A stretch of DNA of 64,000 bases from Ensifer adhaerens. Its GTDB lineage: Bacteria; Pseudomonadota; Alphaproteobacteria; Rhizobiales; Rhizobiaceae. This document shows, piece after piece, positions 1-10,354 of this stretch. The stretch spans positions 1,302,001 to 1,366,000 of the forward strand of contig NZ_CP083349.1 in NCBI RefSeq assembly GCF_020035535.1, given 5' to 3'. A model generated the notes under the pieces. That model saw nothing but the letters and a program-made list of their open reading frames with translations, searched no databases and was not told where the DNA came from. How positions within the stretch are numbered: the stretch's first letter is position 1; each line of letters opens with the position of its first letter. The translations under genes were made by a program, and so were the position numbers.

Positions 1-1443
1 AAGGGGCTCGTGCTGAGCCGCGAAGGTTCGGTCTATAAGGCCAAGGACGTTCAGGCGACGATGAGCGAGATTTCGAAGCGTGTCGCTTCGGCCGGTTATC
101 CCTTTGCGCGCGTAACGCCGCGCGGTAACCGCGACCTCGCCAATCACACGATCGCGGTCGACTACCTCGTCGACCAGGGCGAGCGTGCCTACGTCGAGCG
201 CATCGAGATTCGCGGCAACACCCGCACGCGTGACTACGTTATCCGTCGCGAATTCGACATGGGTGAAGGCGACGCCTTCAACCAGGAAATGGTCGCCCGT
301 GCCAAGCGTCGCCTCGAAGCTCTCGGCTACTTCTCCGCCGTCAATATCTCGACTGCGCCGGGCAGTGCTGCCGACCGCGTCGTCGTCATCGTCGACGTGC
401 AGGATCAGTCGACCGGTTCGTTCGGTATCGGTGCTGGTTACTCGGCCGGTAGCGGCGGCGGCTTCCTCGTCGAAGCTTCGATCGAAGAAAAGAACTTCCT
501 GGGTCGTGGCCAGTATATCCGCGTTGCCGCCGGTCGCGGTGACGAGAGCCGGACCTACAACGTCTCGTTCACCGAGCCGTACTTCCTTGGCTATCGTCTG
601 GCCGCCGGCTTTGACGTCTTCAAGAACGAGAACGACTTCGACGACGACAACTACAGCTACGAAGATCAGGGCTTCAGCCTGCGCGTAACGGCGCCGATCA
701 CCGAAAACCTGTCGACCACGCTGCGTTACAACTTCACGCAGTTCGACTATAGCGGTAACGTCGCGAAGCTGTCGTCGCCTTACGTTCGCGCGGTTGAGGG
801 TGGCAACTGGGTCCGTTCGTCGGTCTCGCAGTCGATCACCTACAACACGCTCGACGATGCCCAGCTGCCGCATGACGGCATCCTGGCGACCTTCACGCAC
901 GAGTTTGCAGGCCTTGGTGGCGACTCCGACTTCTACAAGATGACCGGTAAGGCCAAGTGGTACTACACGGTCAACGACGAGGCGGACATCATCGCGTCGC
1001 TCGGTGGTAGCGCCGGTCATGTCTTCGAAACCGGTAGTGATCTGCAGGTCTTCGACCAATTCCAGCTTGGTTCCAACGATATCCGTGGCTTCGAACGTAA
1101 CGGTATCGGCCCGCGCGACAAGGCTACGGGCGATGCGCTCGGCGGCACGACCTACTTCACGGCTTCGGCTGAAGCGACGTTCCCGCTTCCGGGCATTCCG
1201 CGTGACAGCGGCTTCCGTGGTGCGGTCTTCGCCGATGCCGGTACGCTCTACAGCAGCAAGGTGACGATGGCTCCGGGCGAAACGGTACAGGGCAACGACT
1301 CGTCTCTGCGCGCCTCGGTCGGTGTTGGCTTGATCTGGGCTTCGCCGTTCGGTCCGCTGCGTGTCGACTACGCCTGGCCGGTTGCCAAGGAAGATTTCGA
1401 CCGGGTACAGAACTTGAAGTTCGGTATTTCCTCGTCGTTCTGA
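1..1443 (+). CDS. bamA: BamA outer-membrane assembly factor, 3' part
   Basis: The frame is open from the first base, so the gene starts upstream; about 480 C-terminal residues are present against roughly 770-790 for rhizobial BamA. BamA is the beta-barrel core of the BAM complex that folds outer-membrane proteins. The visible part holds the last POTRA domains (roughly residues 1-125 here) and the whole 16-strand barrel, with the conserved surface-loop motif RGFE near residue 360 and a C-terminal phenylalanine typical of BAM substrates. It is followed 46 bases later by lpxD, the usual alphaproteobacterial bamA-lpxD-fabZ-lpxA order. The identification is secure; the missing N-terminus is only a window effect. 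Confidence 0.95.
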   Translation, partial: KGLVLSREGSVYKAKDVQATMSEISKRVASAGYPFARVTPRGNRDLANHTIAVDYLVDQGERAYVERIEIRGNTRTRDYVIRREFDMGEGDAFNQEMVARAKRRLEALGYFSAVNISTAPGSAADRVVVIVDVQDQSTGSFGIGAGYSAGSGGGFLVEASIEEKNFLGRGQYIRVAAGRGDESRTYNVSFTEPYFLGYRLAAGFDVFKNENDFDDDNYSYEDQGFSLRVTAPITENLSTTLRYNFTQFDYSGNVAKLSSPYVRAVEGGNWVRSSVSQSITYNTLDDAQLPHDGILATFTHEFAGLGGDSDFYKMTGKAKWYYTVNDEADIIASLGGSAGHVFETGSDLQVFDQFQLGSNDIRGFERNGIGPRDKATGDALGGTTYFTASAEATFPLPGIPRDSGFRGAVFADAGTLYSSKVTMAPGETVQGNDSSLRASVGVGLIWASPFGPLRVDYAWPVAKEDFDRVQNLKFGISSSF

Positions 1444-1489
1444 TAAGAAGCAGTCCAGAACTGCCAGAAAAGATCGTTCTGGAGTGTCC

Positions 1490-2557
1490 ATGGAACAGAA
1501 CTGGTTTTTTCCGCCCCATGATGGGATTCGCCTGGGTGACCTGGCGGATCATATTGGGGCGGAGTTGAATGATGGTGCGGTCGCTGATCGTGCCATCAAA
1601 TCTGTAGCGCCGGTCTATCGGGCCAAGCCTGGCGACGTTTGCTACATGCTGTCTCGCAAGAGCCGTGCGGAGCTTGATACGTGTCAGGCGTCCGCGATCA
1701 TCTGCGACAAGACGATTTCCAGCCTGGTGCCTGCGCATATCCCCGTGCTGTTGACAGCTCGGCCGCACACTGCCTTTGCACTTGCCGGCACGTTGTTGCA
1801 CGAGATTGCGATGCGGCCCGCGCGCAACACCAGCCTTAGCGGCGTGTCGCCTGGTGCCTTCGTGGATCCGACGGCACGTCTTGAAGGCGACGTCGAAATC
1901 GAGCCGATGGCGGTCGTGGGAGCCGGTGCGGAAATCGGAAGCGGTACCCGCATTGCCGCTGGCGCCGTTATCGGGCCGGGCGTGCGCATCGGCCGTGATT
2001 GCACGATTGCCGCGGGCGCTAGCGTGCTCTGCGCTCTCGTCGGCAACAGCGTGATCATTCACCCCGGCGCCCGTATCGGCCAGGATGGGTTCGGCTACGC
2101 GCCGGGGCCGAAGGGGGGAATGATCAAGATCGTTCAGGTCGGACGCGTGATCATTCAGGATCATGTGGAAATCGGCGCGAATACGACGATCGATCGTGGC
2201 ACCATGGACGACACGGTGATCGGCGAGGGCACCAAGATCGACAATCTCGTTCAGATCGGTCACAACGTCCGCATCGGTCGCTATTGCGGCATTGTCAGTG
2301 GGGTCGGCATTGCCGGTAGCACGAAGATCGGCGATGGCGTCATGATTGGCGGCGGCAGCGGCGTCAACGGCCACATCACGGTCGGTGATGGCGTCCAGAT
2401 CGCCGCCATGAGTGGCGTGGCGGCCGATGTTCCCGCCGGCGAGCGGTACGGTGGTATTCCGGCGCGCCCGATGCGTGATTTCCTGCGCGACGTCGCGGAA
2501 ATGGCCATGCGGGCAGAGGAAAGACAAAAAAAGAAGAAGGGCGGCGCGAATGAGTGA
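1490..2557 (+). CDS. lpxD: UDP-3-O-acylglucosamine N-acyltransferase LpxD
   Basis: The 355-residue enzyme adds the second (N-linked) hydroxyacyl chain in lipid A synthesis, using acyl-ACP. The protein has an N-terminal uridine-binding domain and then a long left-handed beta-helix of hexapeptide repeats (about residues 110-330). The catalytic histidine lies in the motif QIGHN at residue 258. The start is taken at ATG 1490 because GGAG at 1481-1484 is well spaced for it; a GTG six bases upstream would overlap that site. Its stop lies inside the start of fabZ (8-base overlap), so translation is probably coupled. Confidence 0.95.
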   Translation: MEQNWFFPPHDGIRLGDLADHIGAELNDGAVADRAIKSVAPVYRAKPGDVCYMLSRKSRAELDTCQASAIICDKTISSLVPAHIPVLLTARPHTAFALAGTLLHEIAMRPARNTSLSGVSPGAFVDPTARLEGDVEIEPMAVVGAGAEIGSGTRIAAGAVIGPGVRIGRDCTIAAGASVLCALVGNSVIIHPGARIGQDGFGYAPGPKGGMIKIVQVGRVIIQDHVEIGANTTIDRGTMDDTVIGEGTKIDNLVQIGHNVRIGRYCGIVSGVGIAGSTKIGDGVMIGGGSGVNGHITVGDGVQIAAMSGVAADVPAGERYGGIPARPMRDFLRDVAEMAMRAEERQKKKKGGANE

Positions 2558-3014
2558 AGCAGCAACGGTTCTCGGTACGGCGGATATTCAGGAAATCCTG
2601 AAACTGCTGCCCCATCGCTACCCATTTCTGCTCGTCGATCGCATCATTGAGATCGACGGCGACAATTCGGCGATCGGCATCAAAAACGTTTCGGCGAACG
2701 AGCCGCATTTCACCGGTCACTTCCCCGAGCAGCCGATCATGCCGGGCGTTCTGCTCGTCGAGGGCATGGCACAGACAGCCGGCGCGATCTGTGCCCGCAA
2801 GGTCGGAACCGGCACGAACCTGGTCTATTTCATGACCATCGACAATGCCCGTTTCCGCAAGCCGGTCGTGCCCGGCGATCGCGTCGAATTCCATGTCGTG
2901 AAGCAGAAGCAGCGCGGCAATATCTGGAAATTTCACTGTGATGCAAAAGTTGACGGGCAACTGGTCGCAGAAGCTGATATCGGCGCGATGATCGTCAGCA
3001 AGGAAGACGCCTGA
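2550..3014 (+). CDS. fabZ: (3R)-hydroxyacyl-ACP dehydratase FabZ
   Basis: The 154-residue hot-dog-fold enzyme dehydrates 3-hydroxyacyl-ACP in fatty acid elongation and competes with LpxA/LpxD for the same substrate, which explains its place among lpx genes. The active-site histidine is at about residue 57 in GHFP, and the catalytic glutamate follows in VEGMAQ. ATG 2550 overlaps the lpxD stop and gives the standard FabZ N-terminus; earlier in-frame starts lie inside lpxD. The lpxA start follows two bases after the stop. Confidence 0.96.
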   Translation: MSEAATVLGTADIQEILKLLPHRYPFLLVDRIIEIDGDNSAIGIKNVSANEPHFTGHFPEQPIMPGVLLVEGMAQTAGAICARKVGTGTNLVYFMTIDNARFRKPVVPGDRVEFHVVKQKQRGNIWKFHCDAKVDGQLVAEADIGAMIVSKEDA

Positions 3015-3016
3015 AC

Positions 3017-3826
3017 ATGATTGCAGCAACAGCGAAGATTCACCCGTCCTCGGTTATCGAAGACGGCGCTGTAATCGGCGAAAACGTCAAGATTGGTCCA
3101 TTTTGCCACGTAGGGCCGAAAGTCGTTCTCGGCGATGATATCGAGCTTCACAGTCATGTCGTGGTCACCGGCCGCACGACGATCGGCAAGGGAACCAAGG
3201 TTTTTCCGCAGGCCGTCATCGGCGCCGATTCGCAGAGTGTTCATCACAGCGCCGTCGATACCGAATTGCTGATTGGCACGAACTGCACGATCCGCGAAGG
3301 TGTGACGATGAATACGGGCACCGTCGAGCATGGCGGGCAGACAGTCGTCGGCAATAACAATCTCTTCCTGGCCTATTCGCATGTGGCGCATGATTGCCGC
3401 CTCGGCGATCACATCATCCTGTCGAACAACGTGATGCTGGCGGGCCATGTCACGGTCGAGGACCGCGCCATTCTTGGCGGCGGCTGCGCCGTGCATCAGT
3501 TTACCCGTGTCGGCCGTCAGGCGTTCGTCGGCGGCCTGTCGGCCGTCAGCTACGATGTCATCCCGTACGGCATGCTCAACGGCAATCCAGGCATCCTCAG
3601 CGGCCTGAACGTCGTCGGCATGACGAGAGCCGGGATCGACCGCGCCACGATCCACGTCGTTCGCCGCGCCTACAAGCAGATCTTCGAAGGCCCGGAGTCG
3701 ATCCGTGCCAATGCGGCGGCGATTCGCGAAGAATATGCGGACTGCGCGCCGGTCGTGGAAATCCTCGATTTCATCGCGGCCGAAAGCGACCGGGCACTAT
3801 CCTCGCCGTCTCGCGGCAAGGCGTGA
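3017..3826 (+). CDS. lpxA: UDP-N-acetylglucosamine acyltransferase LpxA
   Basis: The 269-residue enzyme catalyses the first step of lipid A synthesis, O-acylation of UDP-GlcNAc. An N-terminal left-handed beta-helix of hexapeptide repeats (about residues 1-190) is followed by an alpha-helical C-terminal domain. The catalytic general base is visible as H125 in the motif AHDC, the same number as in the E. coli enzyme. It sits two bases after fabZ and five before lpxI, inside the lipid A operon. Confidence 0.96.
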   Translation: MIAATAKIHPSSVIEDGAVIGENVKIGPFCHVGPKVVLGDDIELHSHVVVTGRTTIGKGTKVFPQAVIGADSQSVHHSAVDTELLIGTNCTIREGVTMNTGTVEHGGQTVVGNNNLFLAYSHVAHDCRLGDHIILSNNVMLAGHVTVEDRAILGGGCAVHQFTRVGRQAFVGGLSAVSYDVIPYGMLNGNPGILSGLNVVGMTRAGIDRATIHVVRRAYKQIFEGPESIRANAAAIREEYADCAPVVEILDFIAAESDRALSSPSRGKA

Positions 3827-3831
3827 GGGTG

Positions 3832-4719
3832 ATGTCGGCTGCTGCGGGCCACGCAGCGACCGGCGGCCGGCTTGCAATCATTGCTGGCGGTGGCGCGCTG
3901 CCGCATCACGTGGCCGAAGCCGTCAGGGCGCGCGGCGAAGATCCTTTCATTATCGCGTTGTCGCGTGAGGCGGAAGAAGCCGATTGGGTCGGCTTCGATC
4001 ATTCCGTCCTCGGGATCGGTGACTTCGCCAATATCAGCCGTACCTTCAAGGAAGAGGGGATTGACCGCGTCGTTCTGTCGGGCTGGGTTCGCCGCCGGCC
4101 AGAATGGCGTGACATTCGCCCAACGTTAAGAACGCTCGCAAAGATCCCGGCTGTTCTGAAGACGCTGGTCTCCGGTGGAGACGACGCCGTCCTGCGCATG
4201 GCTATGGCCCTGATCGAAGCAAGCGGCGCCCACGTGATCGGCGTCCATGAAGTGGTGCCCAATCTCCTGGCAGATCCAGGCCCGATTGGTGCGGTCGCAC
4301 CCGATGCAGACGACCGCCGCGACATAGAGGCGGGTATCGCCGCCGCCAACGCGCTCGGCGCGCTCGATGTGGGGCAGGGTGCTGTAGCCGTCGGCGGACG
4401 TGTGGTGGCGCTGGAGGGTGCCGAAGGCACCGACGCCATGCTGGAGCGTGTCGTCGCGTTGAAGGCGGAAGGGCGTGTCTCATCTCGCCGGCGGGGCGTT
4501 CTCGTCAAGCTTTGCAAACCCGGTCAGGATCTTCGCGCCGACCTGCCGTCGATCGGGCCGTCGACCGTCGCGCTTGCAGAAAGGGCCGGCCTGGCCGGCA
4601 TCGCGGTCGAGGCGGGCAGGGCTCTGGTGCTGGAACGTGCCGACGTGATCGAGGTCGCCAATCGCGCCGGCCTGTTTGTTGCCGGGGTGGAGCGCTCGGC
4701 CAAGGGAGCCGAACGATGA
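3832..4719 (+). CDS. lpxI: UDP-2,3-diacylglucosamine pyrophosphatase LpxI
   Basis: This 295-residue protein belongs to the LpxI (formerly DUF1009) family, which hydrolyses UDP-2,3-diacylglucosamine to lipid X and UMP. It replaces LpxH, which gamma- and betaproteobacteria use. The N-terminal segment IIAGGGALPHHVAEA and the central GADDAVLRM-like stretch are family hallmarks (here GGDDAVLRM). The start is ATG 3832, preceded by GAGGG; longer readings of the frame run back into lpxA. It shares an ATGA overlap with lpxB. Confidence 0.93.
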   Translation: MSAAAGHAATGGRLAIIAGGGALPHHVAEAVRARGEDPFIIALSREAEEADWVGFDHSVLGIGDFANISRTFKEEGIDRVVLSGWVRRRPEWRDIRPTLRTLAKIPAVLKTLVSGGDDAVLRMAMALIEASGAHVIGVHEVVPNLLADPGPIGAVAPDADDRRDIEAGIAAANALGALDVGQGAVAVGGRVVALEGAEGTDAMLERVVALKAEGRVSSRRRGVLVKLCKPGQDLRADLPSIGPSTVALAERAGLAGIAVEAGRALVLERADVIEVANRAGLFVAGVERSAKGAER

Positions 4720-5891
4720 GCGCACCGAGCTACAAGCTCGCAGTCATTGCGGGCGAAGTTTCCGGCGATCTCCTGGGTGCCGATCTCGTCCGGGCACTTC
4801 GGGCGCAAAGCGGCAGCACGATCGAGCTCGTCGGCGTCGGCGGCGAAGCGCTGGAGGCCGAGGGTCTCCGGTCGTTGTTCGATTATTCCGAGCTATCGAT
4901 CATGGGATTCACCCAGGTGCTGGCGCGCCTTCCGAAACTGATCATGCGCATACGCCAGACAGCGAAGGCGATCATCGCCGCGCGCCCCGATGCGCTTCTG
5001 ATCATCGACAGCCCGGACTTTACCCACCGCGTGGCGCGGAAGGTCCGTGCGGCGCTGCCGGATGTGCCAGTGATCAACTACGTCTGTCCGAGCGTCTGGG
5101 CCTGGAAGCCGGAGCGGGCGCCGCGCATGCGCGCCTACGTCGATCACGTGCTCGCCGTCTTGCCTTTCGAGCCGGAGGCGATGGAGCGGCTGCAAGGCCC
5201 CCCGACCACTTATGTCGGCCATCGCCTTGCAAGCGACGCCAATGTGCTCGCCGTTCGCGTAAGCCGCCAGCCGCGCCTTGCGGGCGCCAAGGACGGGCGT
5301 GTTGCGACATGCCTTCTATTGCCGGGCTCGCGCTCCAGCGAGGTCGGTCGCCTGCTGCCGATCTTCCGCGCGACAGTCGAGGAACTCGAAGCCCGCCATC
5401 CGGGCATTCGCTTCCTGCTTCCGACCGTCCCGCGCCAGGAGAAGCTGGTGCGGGAAATTACCGCATCCTGGACGATCCAGCCGGAAATCTCGGTCGGTGC
5501 GGCCGACAAATGGGCGGCTTTCGATCGAGCTGATGCGGCGATTGCTGCTTCGGGTACGGTCATTCTGGAACTCGCTTTGGCTGGCGTGCCTGTGGTTTCA
5601 ACCTATGCGCCGGATTTCCTGGTGAAGTTCCTGCACAAGCGCATCCGCATCTGGAGTGGCGCACTGCCGAACCTGATCGCGGATTTCCCGATCGTCCCGG
5701 AATATTTCGGCGAATCGATCCGCCCCGGCGCGTTGACGCGCTGGATGGAGCGGCTTTCGGGCGCAACGGCGCAGCGGGCCTCGATGCTCGACGGTTACGC
5801 GCTGGTGCAACAGCGCATGGCGACCGATCATCCGCCGGGCGAGATGGCGGCCGAAATCGTTCTCGGCTATCTCAATAAGAGCAAGCCGTAA
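4716..5891 (+). CDS. lpxB: Lipid-A-disaccharide synthase LpxB
   Basis: The 391-residue GT-B glycosyltransferase (family GT19) condenses UDP-2,3-diacylglucosamine with lipid X. Family features are the N-terminal AGEVSGDLLGA motif and the central CPSVWAWKPER motif. ATG 4716 overlaps the lpxI stop, placing it last in the lipid A operon. About 145 bases downstream a strong hairpin separates it from the convergent gltA. Confidence 0.95.
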   Translation: MSAPSYKLAVIAGEVSGDLLGADLVRALRAQSGSTIELVGVGGEALEAEGLRSLFDYSELSIMGFTQVLARLPKLIMRIRQTAKAIIAARPDALLIIDSPDFTHRVARKVRAALPDVPVINYVCPSVWAWKPERAPRMRAYVDHVLAVLPFEPEAMERLQGPPTTYVGHRLASDANVLAVRVSRQPRLAGAKDGRVATCLLLPGSRSSEVGRLLPIFRATVEELEARHPGIRFLLPTVPRQEKLVREITASWTIQPEISVGAADKWAAFDRADAAIAASGTVILELALAGVPVVSTYAPDFLVKFLHKRIRIWSGALPNLIADFPIVPEYFGESIRPGALTRWMERLSGATAQRASMLDGYALVQQRMATDHPPGEMAAEIVLGYLNKSKP

Positions 5892-6032
5892 GACTTACGC
5901 CCGAGCGCGCGATTGCCTCAACGCTTCACTGAAGACGAACCTGGCGCACAGCGTGCGCTCGGGTGGTTGTGTTGCTGCTATTACAAAAATGGCCACAACC
6001 GGTACGAAACGTCGATCCTACCCTGCAAAAAC

Positions 6033-6064
6033 AAAAGCCCGGTCATCGCTGACCGGGCTTTGTT
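6033..6064 (-). terminator. Rho-independent terminator of gltA
   Basis: A perfect 10-bp stem (AGCCCGGTCA with its complement) closes a 4-base loop at 6036-6059. On the minus strand it is followed by a T-rich tail (TTTTGTTTTTG), so it mainly serves gltA. The plus-strand tail (TTTGTTG) is weaker but could also stop lpxB transcripts. Confidence 0.85.
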
Positions 6065-6084
6065 GTCTCTGCTGATTGTCAGTC

Positions 6085-7374
6085 TTAGCGCTTGGAGACC
6101 GGCACGTAGTCGCGCTGCGGAGCGCCGACATAGAGCTGGCGCGGACGACCGATGCGCTGTTCCGGATCTTCGATCATCTCGTTCCACTGGGCGATCCAGC
6201 CGACAGTGCGGGCGAGCGCGAAGAGAACGGTGAACATGGTGGTGGGGAAGCCGAGAGCCTTCAGCGTAATGCCGGAGTAGAAGTCGATGTTCGGGTAGAG
6301 CTTCTTCTCGATGAAGTACTCGTCGGTGAGCGCGATGCGTTCGAGTTCCATCGCCACTTCGAGGAGCGGATCGTCTTTGTGGCCGAGCTCGGCGAGCACT
6401 TCATGCGTGGTCTTCTGCATGATCTTGGCGCGCGGATCGTAGTTCTTGTAGACGCGGTGACCGAAGCCCATCAGGCGGAACGGGTCATTCTTGTCCTTGG
6501 CGCGGGCGATGAATTCCGGAATACGGTCGGCCGTGCCGATTTCGGCAAGCATGTTGAGCGCCGCTTCGTTTGCACCGCCGTGGGCGGGGCCCCAGAGGCA
6601 GGCGATGCCGGCCGCGATGCAGGCGAACGGGTTGGCACCCGACGAGCCGGCAAGGCGAACGGTCGAGGTCGAAGCGTTCTGCTCGTGGTCGGCGTGCAGG
6701 ATGAAGATACGGTCCATGGCGCGCGACAGAACCGGGTTGACGACATATTCTTCGCAGGGAACGGCGAAGCACATGCGCAGGAAGTTCGAGGCGTAGTCGA
6801 GGTCGTTCTTCGGGTAAACGAAGGGCTGGCCGATGTGGTACTTGTAGGCCATCGCCGCAATCGTCGGCATCTTGGCGATCATGCGCAGCGACGCAACCAT
6901 GCGCTGGTGCGGATCGGTGATGTCGGTCGAGTCGTGATAGAAGGCCGAAAGCGCGCCGACGCAGCCGCACATGACGGCCATCGGGTGTGCGTCGCGACGG
7001 AAGCCGGTGAAGAAGCGCGACATCTGCTCGTGCACCATGGTGTGGTGGGTGACGCGATAGTCGAAGTCGGCCTTCTGTGCCTTCGTCGGCAGTTCGCCGT
7101 AGAGCAGCAGATAGCAGACTTCCAGGAAGTCGCCGTGCTCGGCGAGCTGTTCGATCGGATAGCCGCGGTGGAGCAGCACGCCTTCGTCGCCGTCGATATA
7201 GGTGATCTTCGATTCGCACGACGCCGTGGACGTGAAGCCCGGGTCGTAGGTGAACATCTTCGTCTGCTTGTAGAGCGAGCCGATGTCCACGACGTCAGGG
7301 CCGATGGACCCCGATCGCACCGGAAGATCCGCAGACTTTCCATCGAGTGTTACAACCGCGGTTTTTTCAGTCAT
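6085..7374 (-). CDS. gltA: Citrate synthase
   Basis: The 429-residue type II (hexameric, NADH-sensitive class) citrate synthase joins oxaloacetate and acetyl-CoA at the entry of the TCA cycle. The catalytic segments are visible: a histidine in [11 protein letters not shown], a second in [14 protein letters not shown] and the C-terminal aspartate region. The start is ATG at 7372-7374, preceded on the minus strand by GGAGGG four bases away; an upstream in-frame start would add ten residues without a better site. A 22-base inverted repeat lies just 5' of the start. Confidence 0.96.
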   Translation of the reverse strand: MTEKTAVVTLDGKSADLPVRSGSIGPDVVDIGSLYKQTKMFTYDPGFTSTASCESKITYIDGDEGVLLHRGYPIEQLAEHGDFLEVCYLLLYGELPTKAQKADFDYRVTHHTMVHEQMSRFFTGFRRDAHPMAVMCGCVGALSAFYHDSTDITDPHQRMVASLRMIAKMPTIAAMAYKYHIGQPFVYPKNDLDYASNFLRMCFAVPCEEYVVNPVLSRAMDRIFILHADHEQNASTSTVRLAGSSGANPFACIAAGIACLWGPAHGGANEAALNMLAEIGTADRIPEFIARAKDKNDPFRLMGFGHRVYKNYDPRAKIMQKTTHEVLAELGHKDDPLLEVAMELERIALTDEYFIEKKLYPNIDFYSGITLKALGFPTTMFTVLFALARTVGWIAQWNEMIEDPEQRIGRPRQLYVGAPQRDYVPVSKR

Positions 7375-7689
7375 CGGACCCTCCGTCTTATGGCAACGTG
7401 GCACCGAAACGTGCCACGAAAATGAACGTTGCGAATTTGCTATATGATTTATTTTCGACTGCCAAGCTGTACGAAAGGCAAATTGTGCGATGCGAAAATG
7501 TGCATACGGCGACGCAACAATGGCATGTTACGGCAATAAGTCCAAGGAGATCAACAATCTCGTCGGATGATGGTGCGGTACCATTCTATATAGGATTGCC
7601 GCTTTTTTCAGCAGATAGCGCCTCGGTTGCGGTTATGTGCCTTTGGTTGCATGATCGAGCGCGTATTCGGGGGAAAGAGCGCTGACGCA
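7375..7689. other. Divergent gltA-comEC intergenic region
   Basis: This 315-base region separates the divergent gltA and comEC starts and is clearly richer in A+T than its surroundings (especially 7420-7610). It must hold both promoters. A -10-like CTATAT lies at about 7590 without a convincing -35. The strongest structure is the inverted repeat at 7397-7418. No RNA gene or ORF of quality was seen here. Confidence 0.6.
7397..7418. promoter_or_regulatory. Perfect inverted repeat in the gltA leader
   Basis: CGTGGCAC and GTGCCACG are perfect 8-base arms around a 6-base spacer (CGAAAC), ending 22 bases upstream of the gltA start codon. It could be a DNA operator or a hairpin in the gltA 5' UTR. 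It lacks a T-run, so a terminator is unlikely. Confidence 0.5.
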
Positions 7690-10164
7690 ATGAGCGATAC
7701 TGATACGCGGCAGGCTTCGCACGACGCGGAGCGCGGCAGCTTCATGTTGCCCGGCTCCGATGCTGCCACCGCCGTTGCGGTCTTTGCTCCCAATGTGCCG
7801 CGCAGCCTGATGTCGACACAGGTGCGCCGCGGTATCTCCAGGCTCTCGGCGCATCTCAGCCCGCGCACCATCAAGGCATCGATCGCCTCGGCAATCGAAG
7901 AAGAACGCGCATATGGTCACGGATTTGTGTTGATCCCGGTGCTGCTCATCTTCGGGGTCCTTACCTGGCTGTCGCTCCCGTTTGATGTCGGAATTGTCAA
8001 ACTTGCACTGCTGCTTTGCATTTTCAGCATGGCAGCAGTGGTATGTATCGGAAAATTTGCACGGCTACGGGCGCCGTTGATCGCGGCGGCACTGTTTACC
8101 GCAGGAATGCTGCTGATCGCGGTCGACACCGTCCGCACCGACACGGTCGTCCTCGATGCACCGGTGACGACAAATGTGCGCGGCGTGGTGTTCTCACGCG
8201 AACAGGACGACAAAGGTCAATGGCGCTATGGGGTTGATGTTCAACAGACGACCGAGCCGCGCTTGCGCCGACAGCCGACGAAGGTCACGCTGGTGGCGCG
8301 CGGGCGCGAAGATCCGCTGCCGATAGGTGCGACCATTGAGGGCAGGGCGCGGTTGTCGCCGCCGTCCGGCCCGGCGCTACCGGGTTTGAACGACTTCGCG
8401 TTTGACAGCTACTTCAAAGGTATCGGTGCAGTCGGGTTCTTCTACGGCGCGCCGAAGGGCGGGGAAGCCCTTGCGACGGGCGAGACGAAGGCGAGTTCTC
8501 CCTCGTCCTTGGCAACCAGGATCGCCTCAATGCGCGAGGCCGTCGGAGAACGCATCCGTGCCGCGATCGGCGGCGACACCGGGGCGCTTGCGGCAGCGCT
8601 GGTCACCGCGGAAGAGCGAGCCATCAGCCGTGAGACCGTCGAGGTATTGCGGCAGTCCGGGCTGGCGCATGTGCTGGCGATCTCCGGCCTCAACATGGCA
8701 CTTGCCGCCGGAACCTTCCTGATCGGCGCGCGCACTGTGCTCAGCATGATCCCTGGCCTGGCGCATCGTGTGGCGATCAAGAAGCTCGCGGCGAGCGGCG
8801 CGCTGCTGATGGTCTGTACCTACATTCTTATCTCCGGTGGCGCCGTGTCGGCATTGCGCGCCTGGATCATGATTTCCATCATGCTCATGGCCGTGTTTTT
8901 CGACCGCATGTCGATCAGCCTGCGCAACGTCGCACTGGCGGCGATCATCATCGTCGCCATAACGCCGTCTGCGGTTGCCGGGCCGGGTTTCCAGATGTCG
9001 TTTGCGGCGACCCTTGCGCTCGTTGCCGGCTATGCGCGCTGGCGCGAGCGACGGGAGACAGCGATGCCGGCGGCGGAGAGGCAGCGCAAGGGAAGGGGCT
9101 TGGTCACCGGCGTGATCGCCGGTGTCGTCATCACCTCGCTGATCGGTGGTTTGGCGACGTCGGTCTATTCGATCGCCTATTTCCACCGGTTGCCGGCATA
9201 CGGTCTGCTCGCCAACGTTCTCACCATGCCCGTGATCAGCATCGTGATCATGCCGTTCGGCCTGTTCGCAATGCTCCTGATGCCCTTCGGGCTTGAGCAT
9301 TATCCATTGTTGGCCATGGCGTGGGGCCTCGACCGGATGCTCGACATCGCCCGCTTCGTGGTCACTCTCGATGGCGAGATCGTCACGGGTCGTATCGGGC
9401 ATCTCGGCTTCGTGCTGATTGCCGCAGGTGGGGTCCTCATCTGTGTATTGCGGAGTTGGCTGGCCCTGTCGGGCGCCGTCCTGATCTTCGCTGGCCTCGT
9501 CAGCCTCCCGCTGGAGCGCGACCATCTGCCCGATGTTATGATTTCCGAGGATGGCCGCCTCATCGGCCTCGTCGCGAACGATGCGATCGCGACCAACAGG
9601 GTGCGCCCGTCGGATTTCGTGTTCTCGCAATGGCAACGGGCTCTCGCGGTGGAAAACCACCTCAAGCCGGCGATGCTTCCGCTGCCGGAGGCAGGCGATC
9701 CTTATCCGGCTACGGAGCCGGCCGGGAAGAGTGCTCCGCCGCTCGACCAGGAAAAAGTGACTGCGATCCGTGCGGATCTGTCCTCGGCGATCGAGGCGAG
9801 CGCTGCAGGGGTCTTCGTCTGCCGGGAAAAACAATGGTGTGCGGCGCGTAACGCTTACGGCTGGACGATCGTTGCGCTCGAGAACCCGCGCCTTTTTCCG
9901 GCCTTGTGTGACCAAGCAGATCTTGTGGTGACCGCAGCCCGGGTCGACAGCGCGAAATGCCCGACCGCTCGCGCCCGGATCGTGAACGCGCAGACGTTGC
10001 GTCGCACCGGTGCAATCGAAGTTCGAGCGCAGCCGGATGCGGGACAAACGGCGGCCGGAATGCAATTTAGAACGTCTTTCACCGCGCTTTCCCGTCCATG
10101 GGAACGCCACCGCGCCTATGACTGGCGGACCGGTAGTTTCGCGGAAGGTCAGCCAGCCCTTTGA
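7690..10164 (+). CDS. comEC: ComEC/Rec2 family membrane protein
   Basis: This 824-residue polytopic inner-membrane protein belongs to the ComEC/Rec2 family, whose characterised members form the channel for DNA uptake. An N-terminal pair of membrane segments and an OB-like DUF4131 region (about residues 90-230) are followed by the Competence domain with its typical HVLAISGLNMAL motif and many membrane helices. The C-terminal part shows no HxHxDH metal-binding motif, so the metallo-beta-lactamase-like domain of B. subtilis ComEC is absent or degenerate. ATG 7690 is chosen; ATG 7651 is an alternative that adds 13 residues. Whether it serves transformation in this organism is unknown. Confidence 0.85.
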   Translation: MSDTDTRQASHDAERGSFMLPGSDAATAVAVFAPNVPRSLMSTQVRRGISRLSAHLSPRTIKASIASAIEEERAYGHGFVLIPVLLIFGVLTWLSLPFDVGIVKLALLLCIFSMAAVVCIGKFARLRAPLIAAALFTAGMLLIAVDTVRTDTVVLDAPVTTNVRGVVFSREQDDKGQWRYGVDVQQTTEPRLRRQPTKVTLVARGREDPLPIGATIEGRARLSPPSGPALPGLNDFAFDSYFKGIGAVGFFYGAPKGGEALATGETKASSPSSLATRIASMREAVGERIRAAIGGDTGALAAALVTAEERAISRETVEVLRQSGLAHVLAISGLNMALAAGTFLIGARTVLSMIPGLAHRVAIKKLAASGALLMVCTYILISGGAVSALRAWIMISIMLMAVFFDRMSISLRNVALAAIIIVAITPSAVAGPGFQMSFAATLALVAGYARWRERRETAMPAAERQRKGRGLVTGVIAGVVITSLIGGLATSVYSIAYFHRLPAYGLLANVLTMPVISIVIMPFGLFAMLLMPFGLEHYPLLAMAWGLDRMLDIARFVVTLDGEIVTGRIGHLGFVLIAAGGVLICVLRSWLALSGAVLIFAGLVSLPLERDHLPDVMISEDGRLIGLVANDAIATNRVRPSDFVFSQWQRALAVENHLKPAMLPLPEAGDPYPATEPAGKSAPPLDQEKVTAIRADLSSAIEASAAGVFVCREKQWCAARNAYGWTIVALENPRLFPALCDQADLVVTAARVDSAKCPTARARIVNAQTLRRTGAIEVRAQPDAGQTAAGMQFRTSFTALSRPWERHRAYDWRTGSFAEGQPAL

Positions 10165-10354
10165 CAGCGGTCGCGGCGCGCCTCCCCCGGCGCAGACGGG
10201 TTGCGAAATAATTCTTGATTGATAAACTCCACAAATCCTTGTCATTGCGCTCCCCTTTGCGTAAACAGCCGAAAAAGCACGTTAGGGATGTGGTGGGTGA
10301 CGACAAATCCCTTCGCTCTCAATTGACGAAACGGATCAGTACGTGAGGAAGAAG

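Noticed and set aside
8527..10245. A 572-codon minus-strand frame under comEC, at a place where another regulator gene might be expected
   Set aside because: Composition is Arg/His/Asp-rich without motifs; comEC on the plus strand has the real features.
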